Below, one piece after another: positions 22,773-36,346 of a stretch of 64,000 bases of DNA. The number at the start of each line of letters is the position of its first letter. Within the stretch, counting starts at the first letter, position 1. The position numbers were made by a program, and so were the translations under genes. The notes beneath the pieces are model-generated. The model did not search any database. It saw only the letters and a program-made list of their open reading frames with translations, and had not been told where the DNA came from. Source of the DNA: Edolisoma coerulescens (Eukaryota; Chordata; Aves; Passeriformes; Campephagidae); contig VWZW01004324.1 of assembly GCA_013397115.1 (NCBI GenBank), forward strand, positions 2,100,993-2,164,992, in the 5' to 3' direction.

Positions 22773-25700
22773 ACATGGATGTTGGACAGTCTCATGGTGA
22801 AAAGAATGAAGGCTTGGGATGGATGAGAAGGAGAGGCTATGGTGATTTCATTTCTGAAGGTGTTTAACCAACCAGCTGAAGAAAACCTATGCCTATGCTT
22901 TGAAGAAAGGGTAGGCAGAGGACATTGTCATGTAACTTCCTTTGTGGGAATCGATTTTTCATGGTAAAGTAGTAAATTATGGGATGCCAAGCATTTCAGC
23001 TGGAATTGACCAGTCTTATGCCAAAGAGTTTGCAGTAATAAAAAGAAAATGAATAGCCAACCTGGGTTAAATAGGGCAAGGCTATGCACCTCTGGGGTCA
23101 TTTAGGACAAATTACAGTTGTGAGAGGTCAACACTGGCTTTTTCTTGAAAGCTCTGTGGTAGAAAATGGTTTTAAGGGGAAGCTGAGAAGGAAGAAATTA
23201 GAGGTCTGAAGAACCTATTTGGCATTATTATTCCACAAGTTCTACCACGACTGAAATCCCAGGGAAGTCCCCTACAAAGTCAGCCTTTCACCAAATGCAT
23301 GTATGTAAACAGTGCAGGGACCTCAGCACGCTGTAATCTAGGACGAGCATCTATCGCAGGCATATTGAAGCTGCGGTTTCCTGAAGAGCTGCACTGAATT
23401 ACTGGTTTCTCACAGCCAAAAGGGAGAGATTTTTGTGGCCATCCATCTCTGGCCTCCACCCCAGCCCTGTGTTGGTTCCGCTATTCGGCGCCATCTCCGA
23501 GGGCTGACACAGCAGAAAGCTGCTGGGGTTTGTGCTGGGATGTTTTCGAGCACGCTATTTGGTTAACGAGGTCACGGGAGGAGGTCTGCTAAGTGCCAGC
23601 CCCAACACAAGCAGTTAAAGCATGCAGCCAAGCTGGGAGAATGGGACAGCTGCTTCAGGACCTCCTTCCAAATCAGTGAGTGATTAGGTTGGCTCGGCAA
23701 GTCCTGTGGAAACCACGGCTTTGCTTCCATGTAGAGAAGCTCTTTTTTCAGCTTGTAACAAAGCCAGAGGAATAATGCAAAAAAACAAAAAAAGAAAAAA
23801 AAGAGAGGAAAATCACTAAGAAGGCTTATGTTGTTATACAATAATTAATGCAAGGGGAAGAAGAAAAAAAAGATTTGGAGCTAGCTGGACAGGAAGATGG
23901 AAATGTGCCCTTGATTTGAGGTTCTTTGTTGCACTCCCTTAACTGCATGGTCATGACTTGGCAGCTGTTCAGGCTCCAGGAGACATTGTACAAGCTCGTG
24001 ATAGGAGGGGTTTCCTCTGATGAGCTGGCCATTGTGACTTTACAAGAAATTGTACAGTACTTCCTCTCATCCATTAGAAACCACTATTTTCTGAATGAAT
24101 TTTCTCCTCTTTTGTTTTTAACAGTTTAACCCTTAACCTTTCTGACTCATGTTTTCTATTCTAGTGTAGCGTGCAGCCCGAGGTGAAAATGGGGACAGCC
24201 CACACAAATGAGACTCCCCTGCCCGTGGTCTGACAGGGAAACCAAGCATTGCACAGAACACTATTTCTGCTGAAGAGCACTTTGCAGGCCTGGGAGTGAG
24301 GTATGAGCAAAAAAAAAAGCCTCTCTTGCAAGTCAAATGAGGAAAGTCAGGCAGCTATTGAACTTCTGGGTGATTCATCTGTACTCTCCAATTTGTACTA
24401 ATTGCTAAACTCTGAAGGTGTGGTGTGGGCAACAAGGGTAAAATGGTACAATTAGGGAAATGACCCTTTCACAATTAGTGGAACGAATTCATCTGAAGAT
24501 GAAAAAGAGGACCAAGTAGTTATTGCAATGGTCAGATATACTGGGCTAAATTCAGTGGTGATGTAAAAATACGTCTCATGTTAGAGTACCTGCTAGGGAA
24601 GAAACCCTTTCTGCCCAAGCCAAGCACAGGATATTGTGAAATGCAGAAATATGTGTCCATAAAACTAGCCAAGTAGGGACAGAAAGGGGATGTTCAAAGT
24701 TGGAGTTCCCCTTGGGGTCACTATTGAGCACTCTGTAATTAGACTGGAAATTAGGGCTACGATGCCTTAGAAAGGGTGTACCTTGGGTTATGAAAGGCCT
24801 TTGAGTATTTCCTTATGTAATCAGCGTAAAAGTCACAGTATGTGAAAAGCACTGGCTTTTACCTTCCCTCATACCTATGTCCAAAAGGGAATAAGAGGGA
24901 GATGTTTCTCACTCACCTGTGGTAATGGATGGCACTAAGAATCCTGAGCAATACCTGAAGAGATGGAATCTTCCCAAGACACTCTCAGGAAATACCAGGT
25001 CTCAGTAAGCTCCCTGGGGTCCTGTTCCAAGTGGTTTACTGCTAAAAGGATGAATCAATATGTGACAGGAAGGCCAAGGGGATGCTTGACTTCCAAATCA
25101 GGTTACAGGATCAGTACTCTTTCTCCAAATATGGAAAATACATTTTTTCCATAAAAAAAGTAAAACTTATTTTTTCTAAATAATAATTTTTTTAAAAAGC
25201 TCTTGTACATTTTCTATATAAAGGTGGAAAAGATTCGTAAAGTCTGTGACCTCCCTCAATGTTGATAAAGCCTTTGGTAATCTGGGTTCTTGGACCAGAG
25301 ATATTTGGTAGGAAGGGAGAATCACTTAGTAAAGATATTGTGGGAAACAGGACTAAGACCTTTAAATGAACTGATGGCTGAATCTAGCCCAGGAGGCTGG
25401 TGGATGGATCTGACAGGTAGCAGACAACTCTCTGCTAAAACATTCTTTTGCTCTCAGAAAGGGATTAGAGCTTTGAGTCCCTCTCCTTAAAATGTTGCAC
25501 AACAGCCAGGATGAAAAAGCAGCATCAAATCTCTCCTGTAACACCAACAAAACTTTCAAAAGCAATTTGATATGTGATATACTGCTACTTCAGCTTGTCA
25601 GGCTGATATCACCTTGGTCCCTCTCAGTCCATCCATCTGAGCTCACTTCTTGTCCCTCATCTGTGGGAAATGATTCATTCCGTGCCTGTGAAGTGCCCAC

Positions 25701-28700
25701 TTCAGGAGGCTGCTCTCCTGGGGCTCATAAAGGTTACTTCTGTCTAAATCACAACACCCTCAGACTGGGTGGCTGCAGAACCTTCAGAATGATACGAAGA
25801 GAGGGCAGCAAGCAGAGTATTTTAATAGATGGTGTGGAACATATCAACAAATTTCAAGCAAATCAAAAACCTTCTCACGTTTTTTTTTGTTTCCTGTCTT
25901 AGAATATTTTAGGTTATGTTTGTGATCTAATTTTGCCTTTTGTTTTGTTTCTCTTCCCTATTTGGCTGCTGTCACTTGTCGGTGAGGCACAGTGATGCTG
26001 CACCTCTGTAATCATAATATGACCTAAAATTTCATCCTCTTCTAGATTATATTCTTCAAAGGAGGGGAAGATAGACTGCAAAACATAGGGGCATTTCTAT
26101 GAGCACATGAAGTCCTTCAGCTGCTACTGTGGTTTTAATTCTGAGCAGTGCTATATGCACTTTAGTCAGTGAAGTGGAGCTATCATTTATCAGAAGGAAA
26201 AAAAAATCCTGAAAAGAAAAAGCATCTTTTCACTCAGTTCAGTCTTTGACATGTGTATTTGAGTCATATCTTGTCAGAGTGATGAACAAGGTACAGTCGT
26301 CATTTTCTCCTCACAGAGCATCTTTCCTCTATGAGTTTCAGAGCTCTTCACCAATTGTCCTTCAGTCAGCAAGTAGATGGTCAAGTTGTACTCCATTGCT
26401 AGCTCAATGCTTCTGCAAAATCAAGCAGACACAGGCTACCAGTGAATATAAATGTCTAGGGAAGGGCAGCACGGGCCAGTCAATCAGTAATGTTTAAATG
26501 CTAGCGTGGTGTGTAGCATGAGCTGGAAATGTGCCAAATTGCACTATCTCGAGTGATGCCTGGGGGATAGCATATGCTCCAGATTTTCCAACAGGCAGCA
26601 CAGACAAGACTGCCCTGGATTTGGCCCCGTGTATGCCCCTGTACCTGGTAGACTGTGCACCTGCACACCCTGATGTTGCGCTGAAGGAAGCTGACACACA
26701 TTCTTTGTTTCACATTATGAAAATGTTACGTTAGTTCACAGAACTGGAAAAAACCCCACATCTAAAATGACATTTATATTTGAGGGCTACACAGGGCAAA
26801 GTTCTGTATAGTTCAGCTGTGGCCACTATGCTGCTTGGCCGCACAATGACAGAATGTTCCTTGCTCATCCTTTATTCAACAAATAAATAGCCAGAGAAGT
26901 GCGGTGCGATATTATGCCTCATTATTACCACTTTGCAAGGCTCCATAGGTGCAAAAGGAAAGGTTTTAAAATCCATTTATATATGACTATTGCCTCCTTG
27001 TAAGGCGGTCCCCTGTTGCCTTCAAGCACTTTCATTGCCCTGCTGTGCTGGAAGGAAAAGCACGTGGCCGTGTAATGATACCCCACTGGCCGTACTGATG
27101 TTGCTCCTGGTTAACAGGACTCCATGGGAGATGAGACTTCAATCCCCATGATTCAGGTCAAGATGAAAATGAATAGAACTTAATGGAATATACTGCCTAG
27201 GCTTCTCCCAGTGGGAAAAAGAGAAAGTAAAGTTTCTTTTCATCCAAGCAAGTAGCTGTTACACAGCAGTAAAGTGGACTCTAGTAAGACTGTGGATGTG
27301 GGACTGGATCCAAAAGGTTTGAGAGCCAGACATTGGCTACACCTCTTTTGAGATAGTTTACAGACAGCAAGGAGGCAAAGTTTTGTTTCAGTAATTTAGA
27401 TGAGTCCTTGGAAAGGCAGGAGATACCCTAGTTTGCATGCAGCTGGCAAATACTCATCTGTAGCTCTGTGGTGTGCAGTCTCACAATGCCTGGATCCATG
27501 GAGAAGGACTCTGGCTGCCATGTCCAGCTGTTTAGCACAGGTATAATCTGGGAAGTACTTTGACCCAAGAAATGCAGGAGGGTCTTGAACTTTGTGTCTT
27601 CCTGTCACTCCTTTTTCTTCTCCAGCTTCTGAGTTGTCCTATACCAAAACCAAGGACCACTCCAATCCCACAGCAAGGAAAAGCGCTTTGGGGGAACTAT
27701 GTCCAGCACTGCAGAACAGGAAAGGGAAATCATAAAGGGTGGGAGACCAGCAATTATGAAGCTTCAATGTATTTGAATGATTTGATTTGATGCAGGAACT
27801 GGGAGGAGACATAATAGAAAGCAGAAAATAAAGGCAGTTTCTCTTTTAAAGCCATTGTGGCTTAATCGACAGGGCCACTGGCTGCAATAACGCGGTGCAT
27901 GTGCTGCTGTTACCAAGGGCTGTTATGCTACGAGCACGACAAAAAACACTACAAAAAGAGGCTCCATGGCATAAACCTGGTCAAGTGAGGAAAACAAAAA
28001 CAGCCCCTTAACTGCACAGTTTTGGGCAGGAAAATTGCATTCCATGGTTTGGTTTTTTTAAAGGTGATTTGGATGAAAAACATTAGGTTGTGTCTTTGGG
28101 GTTTTTTTCTGCTTTGAAACATTTTAAGGGTACTTAAATAATTTTATATTTTTTCCCCCAAATTTTACTATATTAAAAAGTGGGATTGTGAATTTCAGTT
28201 TCCTCCTAGCTTTTCTTGACTTTGTTTGGGGTGTATTTGGTTTTCTGCATAATTTTCTTTGTGTGTCATTGCATAATATGTTGGCTATTTTGGAAAAGTC
28301 AGATGAGACTGGGTGCTGGTTGCTTGTTTGCCACCATGTCACTTGTGCCAGCAAAACTTGTTTTGAAGGTCACAAAATAATATGCTTTACTGGAATAATG
28401 CTCCATTAAAAAAAAAAGTTAAGCGTCTCCTCTGTTTCAGGTAATTGCATCCTCAGACTAACACCTAATACCTTAATGAAGGAGCTGAACTTTTTAAGGA
28501 GATTTTTTTCTCTTGAGGGTATAAAATGGCCATTTACAGTAAGTAGCTGCTGAATAACATTTAGTGTTTGACTGAATTTCCCTGTTTTCCTTGGAAATGC
28601 ATGCTTCACTTTTGCTCAGGGCTGTGTAGGATATTCTCTCATACACGTGTAACCCTACACACAACAGGGAATAGTGCCTATGAATCTTCCAGCTCTCAGC

Positions 28701-28856
28701 CTGCAAGTTCAGACCATAAAACATCCTTCTCAGAGCATGAGGGGTTAAGCCCTGGCCATAACTAATATGAGATGTAGGGTGACTGTGTTGAGGGCACGAA
28801 CAAGATTCAGTTCCCTCCTCTAATGTGGTCTCTGAATGAAGTTATCAACTGCTGTC
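22773..28856. other. Unique sequence, nothing firmly recognised
   Basis: An A-rich stretch lies near 23780-23810. About eight CpGs fall in 23480-23575, higher than the surroundings but far below a CpG island. The longest ATG-initiated frame is 136 codons (25492-25902, +), without a recognisable domain. No CR1, LTR or SINE consensus identified. Confidence 0.5.
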
Positions 28857-28874
28857 AAAAAAAAAAAAAAAAAG
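28857..28874. repeat. A18 homopolymer
   Basis: Eighteen consecutive A residues, followed by GGCAAAAGAG. No upstream retroposed sequence is recognised that would make it a retroposon tail. Confidence 0.9.
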
Positions 28875-30084
28875 GCAAAAGAGAAAACTCTTTTCTTAAC
28901 TCCCCTTTCTGATCCTGGGGCTTTCCTCCTCTTTACATGCTTTGGTGCTCAGCTGATATTTGGTTGAGCCAGTTCAATTCACACAGAAATATTCACACTT
29001 TTTCCACGTTAGTTGTCTGCCAGGCTTGTGAGACGAATTGAGTTCAGGAAACTGATGATCATCAGATTTGGCAAAGGACAGGAAGATGGTTTTGAGAGAA
29101 AGAAGAGCAAGTTCTATAGCATACAGCATCATCCTCTCTATTTGAGTGGGAGCCACTTCTCCTTCTGTGAATGAATAAAATGTGGAATAACCTTTCTTTT
29201 CTTCCTCCTAGGGTGCTTGTGTAACAACATTAAAGAATGACAGACTGCAGCAGTGAAGGGGAAATGGATCCAAGGTTTTGCTTTAAGTCTGTCCTTTATT
29301 AATAAAAACTTTATTATATCCTTTGGTGTTTTTCAACAGTCTTTTAATAATGTTTATCTTGGGAGGTTTTTTTTATCTTAGGAACTGCAAAATTTGTATT
29401 CACCATCCCATAAATATTTTTAGTAGATGAACTCACACTTTTGCTGTTTGGTAGGAAAGAAACAGGTAGAAAACAGGTAGAAAACTGCAACCCCTGTTGC
29501 TTGAATCTGTGTATTTAAGTTTAACATCCTTTCCATTACCTTTAACTTGTGGTGTTGGATTTTTTTTTTCCATTATGATCTCTATTTCTGTGGTTTTGAA
29601 TAAAAATATCTCCTCCTTGGTTCCAGATTGATGCCATTTGACTGTGAGGCTTTCAATCAATTCTTTAAAGGCTGCTGCTGGTTGTGTACTGACAGATAAT
29701 TGAAAAGCAACCAGACTAACAAAGTTACACAGGGATGAGCAGAGATCATCAGGAGTCCCTGCAGGAACTGACAGAGCTTCTGCATGTTCAATAAGGTTGC
29801 AAAACTTCCCCAAAAAACAGAGCCTGCACTGAGCAGATCAGTCAAGATACTGTCTGTGGAGCATTTAAAATGCTAAGTAGTGAATCTCAGACTATAATTC
29901 ATCTCCATTTTCAGCTAGGATCTGATGACTTAAGCTCTACTAATGGTGACTGTGTTGCAACATGCATTTTGAAGGATGAAATAGACTTAAAATAAATTCT
30001 GTAGTTGGTTGCACCAGGTATTTATTTCAGTGCATTGAGGCTGCAGTTGTAAAAACACAGTCTGGCTCTTCAGTCCAGAAGAGA
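28875..30084. other. Unique sequence with one protein-like open frame
   Basis: On the reverse strand a frame is open from a stop at 29840-29838 down to 29433. Translation gives a mixed, non-repetitive protein-like sequence (for example FKELIESLTVKWHQSG), but the only in-frame start near its left end is TTG. I recognise no family. No repeats were found here. Confidence 0.45.
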
Positions 30085-30391
30085 ACCACAGAATCACAGA
30101 ATATGCTGAGTTGGAAGGGACCTATAAGGATCACTGAGTCCAAATCCTGGCCCTGCATAGGACCATCCCCAAGACTCACATCATGTGCCTGAGAGCTTTG
30201 TCCAAACACTTCTTGAACTCTGCTAGCCTTGGTGCCGTGACCACTTCCCTGGGGAGCCAGTTCCAGTGCCCAAACACCCTCTGGGTGAAGAACCATTTTC
30301 TAATATCCAACCTAAACCTCTTCTGACACAACTTCAGGCCATTCCCTCAGGTCCTGTCACTGGTCACCAGAGAGAAGAGAAGCTGTATCTT

Positions 30392-30601
30392 TCAATAAGG
30401 TCTCCCCTCAGTCTCCTCCAAGCTGAACAGACCAAGTGCCCTCAGCTGCTCCTCAAAAGGTTTCATCTCCATACCCTTCACCATCTTTGTTGCCCTCCTT
30501 TGGACACTCTCTAAAAGTTTAATGTCTTTCTTATATTGTGGTGCCCAAAACCGCCCCCAGGACTCGAGGTGAGGCTGCCCCAGTGCAGAGCAGAATGGCA
30601 C
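30392..30601 (-). pseudogene. CR1 ORF2 C-terminal remnant
   Basis: The translation contains WAPQYKKDIKLLESVQRRAT and KMVKGMEMKPFEEQLRALGL, the conserved C-terminal block of the avian CR1 ORF2 protein after the reverse transcriptase domain. It is one surviving open piece of the same truncated element as the upstream remnant. Another piece, with RHLGLLVDGKLNMSQQC, lies in a different frame (30531-30773), so the ORF is frameshifted. Not functional. Confidence 0.88.
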
Positions 30602-31021
30602 AATCCCCTCCCTTGCCCAGCTGGTGATGCTGTGCCTGATGCTCCCCAGGACAGGATTGGCCCTCCTGGCTGCCAGGGCACTGCTGACTCATGTTCAACT
30701 TGCCATCAACCAGGAGCCCCAGGTGCCTTTCCACAGCGCTGCTCTCCAGCCTCTCATTCCCCAGTCTGTCCATACATCCAAGGTTGCCCTATCCCAGGTG
30801 CAGAATCCAGAACTTTCCCTTGCTGAACTTCATATAGTTGGTGATTGCCCAGCCCTCTGTTTTGTGAGGTCTCTCTGCAGGGCCTCCCTGCCTTCGAGGG
30901 AGTCAACAGCTCCTCCCAGTTTTGCATAACCTGTGACCTTTCTCACATCCCAGTCATTAATGAAGATGTTGAAGAGCACAAGGCCGAGGATGGAGCCCTG
31001 TGGAACCCCACCAGTGACAGG

Positions 31022-31285
31022 TCACCAGTCTGATACCACCCCATTCACCACAACCCTTTGTGCCTGACCCATGAGCCAGTTGCTCACCCATCTCAGGATG
31101 TTTTTATCCAGCCGTGTGCTGGACATTTTGTCCAGAAGGATCCTGTGAGAGACAGTGTGGAAAGCTTTACTGAAATCCATAAAGATGACATCAGCTGGCT
31201 TCCCTTGACCAGCTAGGTGGGTTACCTTGTCATAAAAGGAAATCAGGTTCGATAAGCAGGACTTTCCTTTCATGAAGCCATGCTG
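31022..31285 (-). pseudogene. CR1 reverse transcriptase remnant
   Basis: This part of the CR1 still reads as reverse transcriptase from QHGFMKGKSCLSNLISF to the end of the frame at W/stop. It includes IFMDFSKAF, the motif-A region whose aspartate is one of the catalytic metal ligands, and QRVVVNGVVSDW. The consensus FD after SKA is FH here. A TGA follows directly after SDW, with sequence resembling PVTGGVPQGSILG continuing in another frame. The 5' half of the domain is missing by truncation. The open frame continues upstream to 31354, but those residues are flanking sequence. Confidence 0.88.
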
Positions 31286-34200
31286 AATGATGTGTGCAGT
31301 CACCCAGAGCTGGGTGAGTTGCTGTGCCTGAGTGCACCAGGTCCTGGACAGCACATGTGCTGCTGGTCATTCCACTGGGAAAGAGCTACAGCTGCATAAA
31401 GCTTTTGGGTTGCACAGAGGATGCCATAGTCCAGAACCGGGTATCTGACAAGATGAGCTCTCTTTGGGAATCTTGCAGCAGGTACTTGACTCCTCATTTG
31501 GAAAGTGCTGACAGCTTTTGACTTCAGGAGACCTTCTCTTCACAAACTTTGAAAAATAACAACCCTGAGTCTGTGCAGAACTGCTTCCATGACACAAGAA
31601 GAAAAAGGAATGCCCTGAAATACCTTCCAGAGTGCAGTGCCTGTTATCCCTGACTCAGTGGAAAGGCAGCTGGTAAAATCCTATGGAACTGAGCTTTGTT
31701 TCACGGCTGGCTGGTTGACTCATGGCATGGACCTCAGCAGAACTGCATTAATAGGAAAGCAGTAAATCAGCTGGGAAACAAACCCTATGGCTCAGAGCTG
31801 TCCTGTGCTCTCCCCACCAGAGGCAGTAGGTCAATCTGTCATCTAAGATGTCCTGTTACCACAATCTCTGAGCTACTCACAGGGTCCTGCAAAGTAAGGA
31901 AAACCTACTGGCCCCTGATATCGATGAGGAACTGACATCTTGGCTTCTAATCATGCAGAGAAACACACTGTGAAATTTTCACAGCTGTCTGCTAGGCTGA
32001 TTTGTTAGGCTGGTGAATGCCCTTAAATATATGCTTCCCCATGTAGGAAATGGGGTCAAAAGCTTTTCCTTCCTCACAGCCTTTCAGTCTGTGACTGAAG
32101 ACAGGGCTGAGCCCAAGGCAGGGGGGTCACAGGGGAGGTGAAGTGAACACACAGGAGAAAAGCTGGACTCCTGGTCAGAAAACAGCATTATTACAACTTT
32201 GGGGTACTATCATTAATACATGTGATTGGCAAAACAGATTCAAGAGGTCTCAGGTTTTTTCCTTAGCTTTATTCTTTTGATTATTTTTTTAACCTTGATG
32301 ATCTCCAGCAACGGAGTGCTTAGCTCTCAGTGCTCAGGTTACAGAAGCTATAGTGTGTGTTTTGGAGCAAGGGGAAGGTACAATTAAGTCCTTGTTGTCC
32401 ATCAGTAATTTCTAATGTCCATGTGACACGTTTTCCTGCATGGAGCTCCCTGTCTTTGCTCTGCAGCATGTGCTAAGGGCACAGTGTGGTGCTGCCCTTG
32501 AGTACAGGACGTGCACTCAAGCGAGTCCTGAACGCTCCCTGCACCGAGCACGTGTGCACAAGGGATGAATGAACTCATGGTTTGGTCCCAGCTATACTCT
32601 AAGTTAGGTTATTCAGGGCTCTGGTCTCCAGCATACAGATGCCAATTCCAAGCACTTAACTGTCAGATACTGAAAACCCAGCTCACAATGCATCACATCT
32701 TGCCAAAAAATCAGAGCACTCTAAGCCTTCCTGTTGGTGCATAGTCGGCTCTCTGCTTGCTCACATTACACAACACATCACTGAAACAAAGACAGTGCAA
32801 ACACGAATAAATGTGTCTAAAAAGCTGGCAGCAACACGAGTATAGGTCAGTTATCTACCTCCTGCCTAACCCAGAAATCAGGAATGGAGTGTGGGAAAGA
32901 GCAAAACCACAGTTTTTTTCTTGAAAAGGTTTTAGTTCTTTTGCTGGAACATGTCCAGCAAAGGAGTTCTTGGCATTCAAAGCCTAGTTTACAGGTGTAG
33001 GCATTTGTGTGAGCATGTGGAGCAGAGGGGAACGGCATTCCCAGTGAGGATGGCTATGGAACAAGACTTCCATTTCACAAAACGAATCCAAAACACAGAG
33101 GATTTGGGGGAGTTATTTCCCTACATATACACAAAGGTATTGGTTTCCGGTTAGGGCCATTCAACAGTTCACAACTGAGCAAGCACACGCTCAACCTGCT
33201 TTGCTTTCCTTGCATTAGCTGCTTGCAAAGTGGCAAATTCAATCTAAATTAACCTGGCTTCCCAGGATTTATGCAAAGTGAACTGGCTCTCTTTGTGTGC
33301 AAGCCCTCCTGTCTATGACTCTGCAGGATGGGGTTTGTGTTCAGGTGTTTGTCCTGAAATCCCCTTCCTCCTGCCTGAAGATGGAAGATGTTAAGGTGTT
33401 ATTTATATAGGCCATAATGTTGTGACTGTTATTCCATCACAAAAATTCTAAGCCACCTCTCCTTCTTGCAAATCAGTTTTATGTTATGGTGAGGTTGTTC
33501 ATAAAACCAAATTTGGGGTAACGGGGACATTTCATTTTACAAGTCAGTGTATGTACATTTGATCATCATCAGAGGAGGTGGGCAGCCCCCAAGGGCAGCT
33601 CAGATTGCCCTGCAGCTCTGTCCCTCTGCCAGGGTGAAGCTCACTGCTTGTTGACCTGAGGACACCCAGGGAAAATCCAGTCCTTGGAGCACACACAGTA
33701 GCACCCCTTGCCTCCATTCATGCTGGAGCTGCAGTCTGTTTCTTCTAATTGCCCTGTTTGCAATCCCATTGAGGCTAGGATAGCTATGTTTGGCTACATA
33801 AGAATTACTTTTAGTGTTGCATAGAATATACTGAACATATTTTGGGAGGAGGGGAGGAGAAAGCACAAGTTTATCACCCTTCCTTCTACTAGAGATATGT
33901 TCTTTTCCACCCTCCTTACTTTTCCTGGGAGACACACAGAGCCAACACCTGTCTCTCTCAACAGAAGTCAGTACCCCATGAGGCTAAAGTGGTTTTCAGC
34001 CATTCTCGGTAGAACTGCCCCACATTTAAATGTAATAGCAACCTCTCCATTCAGATCTTTTCCTCATGAGGTCTAATGGTAATAAAACCATAGGAATAAT
34101 AATCCCAAATTCATATGCATAATTATTTTCTGATATTTTCCTCCCAGGATATGAATGTGCTCTATAAGGAAACACTGCTTTCTCTCAAGGTACAGAGTGT

Positions 34201-34459
34201 GACATTAAGGTGAACAGGAGAAATGATTTCACCATACATTGTTCAAAAGGATTTGCTTGGTAGCACTAAGTGTGTGCTACAGCATCAACCAAAGTCCGAA
34301 CATTCTACTGTTGACTTCATCAGGAAACACGACCCTTCCTCTAACACGTGGTTATCTTGCTTCATAGAGAGCATCTGAAAAAGCAGAACAACAAAAATGT
34401 GATTCTGTCCACTAAACATTACCAGCCCTCAGGAATTAAGGGAAAGTATCTATAGGGAA
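31286..34459. other. Unique sequence right of the large CR1
   Basis: Small open frames up to 111 codons (33600-33935, reverse) without recognisable domains. No repeat consensus identified and no RNA gene seen. Confidence 0.55.
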
Positions 34460-34622
34460 GAATGATAGTCTTGTGGTTGAGACATGAGTCTCTGACTCAG
34501 GAAATGGGGAGAGTATCCTACCACAAGCTTCTAATGTGAACTGATGCTGCTTAAACTCTGCTGCTTCTGTTTCTCTACATCAGTAACATGGGATTAATGC
34601 AATCCTAGTACTGTTTTTCCTT
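34460..34622 (+). repeat. MIR-type tRNA-derived SINE relic
   Basis: The order of blocks matches a MIR-like SINE. A 'gtcttgtggttgagacatgagtctctgactcagg' head resembles the tRNA-like part 'tagtggttagagcatgggactcagactcagg'. Then come CCACAAGCTTCTAATGTGA (consensus: 'gccacaggcttcctgtgtga'), a C/T-rich 'ctctgctgcttctgtttct' stretch, and AACATGGGATTAATGCAATC (consensus: 'aaaatggggataataatac'). Divergence is high, as expected of an ancient element. Confidence 0.7.
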
Positions 34623-36200
34623 TAGTTCTCCCTAGAAACTCTTTGATGCCTAGTCTTCTAAGATTTAGACTCCTGGGCCATCAGTAACAGGCTGAAGCAG
34701 GAATTAGAATCCTTGATGAACTTTTCATATGGCTTCCTCCTTGTTATTAAACAAAATCTATTTTTCACTTTTTTATGATCCATGTTTGTGGTATAAGTAC
34801 AACCAAAGACAAGGAAGCTCCATTATATCATGCGGTGATTTAAATAAAAGTCAGTTCTGCAGTTCTTCAGTTGGCTGCACCCAGTTAATTTTTAATAATA
34901 CAAGCTTTCATGTTCATTTGTGAAGGGATTATAAGTACTGGACTTGTGGGTACTTTGGAAAATTACATTCTTTCCTAGTTATCTCTAAAAGCTTGAATGG
35001 CTCTTGAGCTTTACGGCTCCTCCTCTGTGTGAAAACATTTTTGGTAATGAATGAAACTTAGGGATCCCCTGCTTTGTAAAACTGGAAAGCTTGAAGCCTG
35101 AGAACTGGCATGAAACTGGCATGAACTGATAGGAAAACAATGCAAATATTTCTGGAAATGCTTTCTCAAAGAATTTTACCTTCAATGAATCAGTGCTTTT
35201 GGCAATAGCAGGACTAGCCTTGCAAGCCAATTTTGAAGTGTTCCCAAGCTTTTGGCGTGTCTCCATTCCCAGCCTGTCTTCAAGATCCATGTCTCAGACC
35301 TTTTGTGGTTGGCCCATTACTCAAATTTGTCTTTTTGTTTGATTGAATAAAAAAGCTTTTTCTACCCGATTTGGAGGTCAATGGTCAGGCCCTCTGCACT
35401 CTCATCGACTCGATAGCTGTAAAGATGATTCAGTAACTCCATCCTCCATCCACTATCACAGTTGGTAAAAGCTCCTTTGACCACAAATATGAAGGATAAG
35501 GTTGGAGAGATTCCTCTGTAATGCCCTTGACCACTGTGAGCAAAAAGGAAATTCTTTTGTTGGAAGAGTAAGTCCTGAGTATTTGTCTTGCTATGTACTT
35601 TAAGGAATGAAGTGCACTGAGCTTTCCACTGTCATTCCCAATGTGTGTGAAAGGTCAGCTTTTTACCCATTCCTGCTCCCTTTCTTGTTACACATTAAAC
35701 CCTCATGTCTTTCATGCTGTGAGTCACTCATGCCTTCACTATGAGAGAAGAACAGGATAGTTTTGAGGCAAAGAAACTGTTCATTTCACTCATCATCTAC
35801 TCTTCACTGTTTTACAAGCGCTGGAACATGATGACTCAAGTTAAACCAATTTCAAAATGTCTGCCTCCAGTATCCTTGGAAATTTGAGAGTTCTGTGCTT
35901 TAGAGTCCAGTGATCTCTACTTTCTCCACACCCAATGCATGTTTCCTGACTCAAATGTGGTCTGAGTGACTTACCACATTTCTTGTTCCCTCTCATTTTA
36001 AGAATGAACAGTTTTCTCTCTGTATATCTCTTCCCTCTGTGTAATCCTTAATTCTCTTGCATATTTGATTTACCTGAGCCTTACAAAAAATCTTTTTGAG
36101 TTCAGTGGAAGTATGCCCACAGTATTCAGCAGATTGTGTGGATCAGGCACATACTAGAATTGACTGGAAACCTTCCAAGGAAGTGGTGGAGGGTTTGGGG
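34623..36200. other. Unique sequence, nothing recognised
   Basis: The longest frame is 101 codons (34985-35290, reverse) without a recognisable domain. Sequence leads into the TTTC microsatellite. Confidence 0.55.
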
Positions 36201-36201
36201 T

Positions 36202-36346
<145 letters not shown>

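Larger units (their letters stand above)
30086..31285 (-). mobile_element. CR1 LINE, 5'-truncated (~1.2 kb)
   Basis: On the + strand it starts CACAGAATCACAGAATATGC and continues with 'tgagttggaagggacctataaggatcactgagtcc', the reverse complement of a CR1 3' end. It continues through the 3' UTR and the C-terminal part of ORF2. Recognisable blocks include 'ccttcaccatctttgttgccctcctttggacactctct' (~30475-30510) and 'ggagccctgtggaaccccacc' (~30992-31012). Similarity ends near 31285, where the reading QHGFMKGKSC begins, the usual pattern of 5' truncation. It is the longest and best-preserved CR1 here, but stops and frameshifts make it inactive. Confidence 0.95.

Noticed and set aside
28857..28874. 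A18 run as the tail of a processed pseudogene
   Set aside because: The preceding ~500 bp shows no recognisable coding or retroposed sequence, and no flanking duplication is evident.
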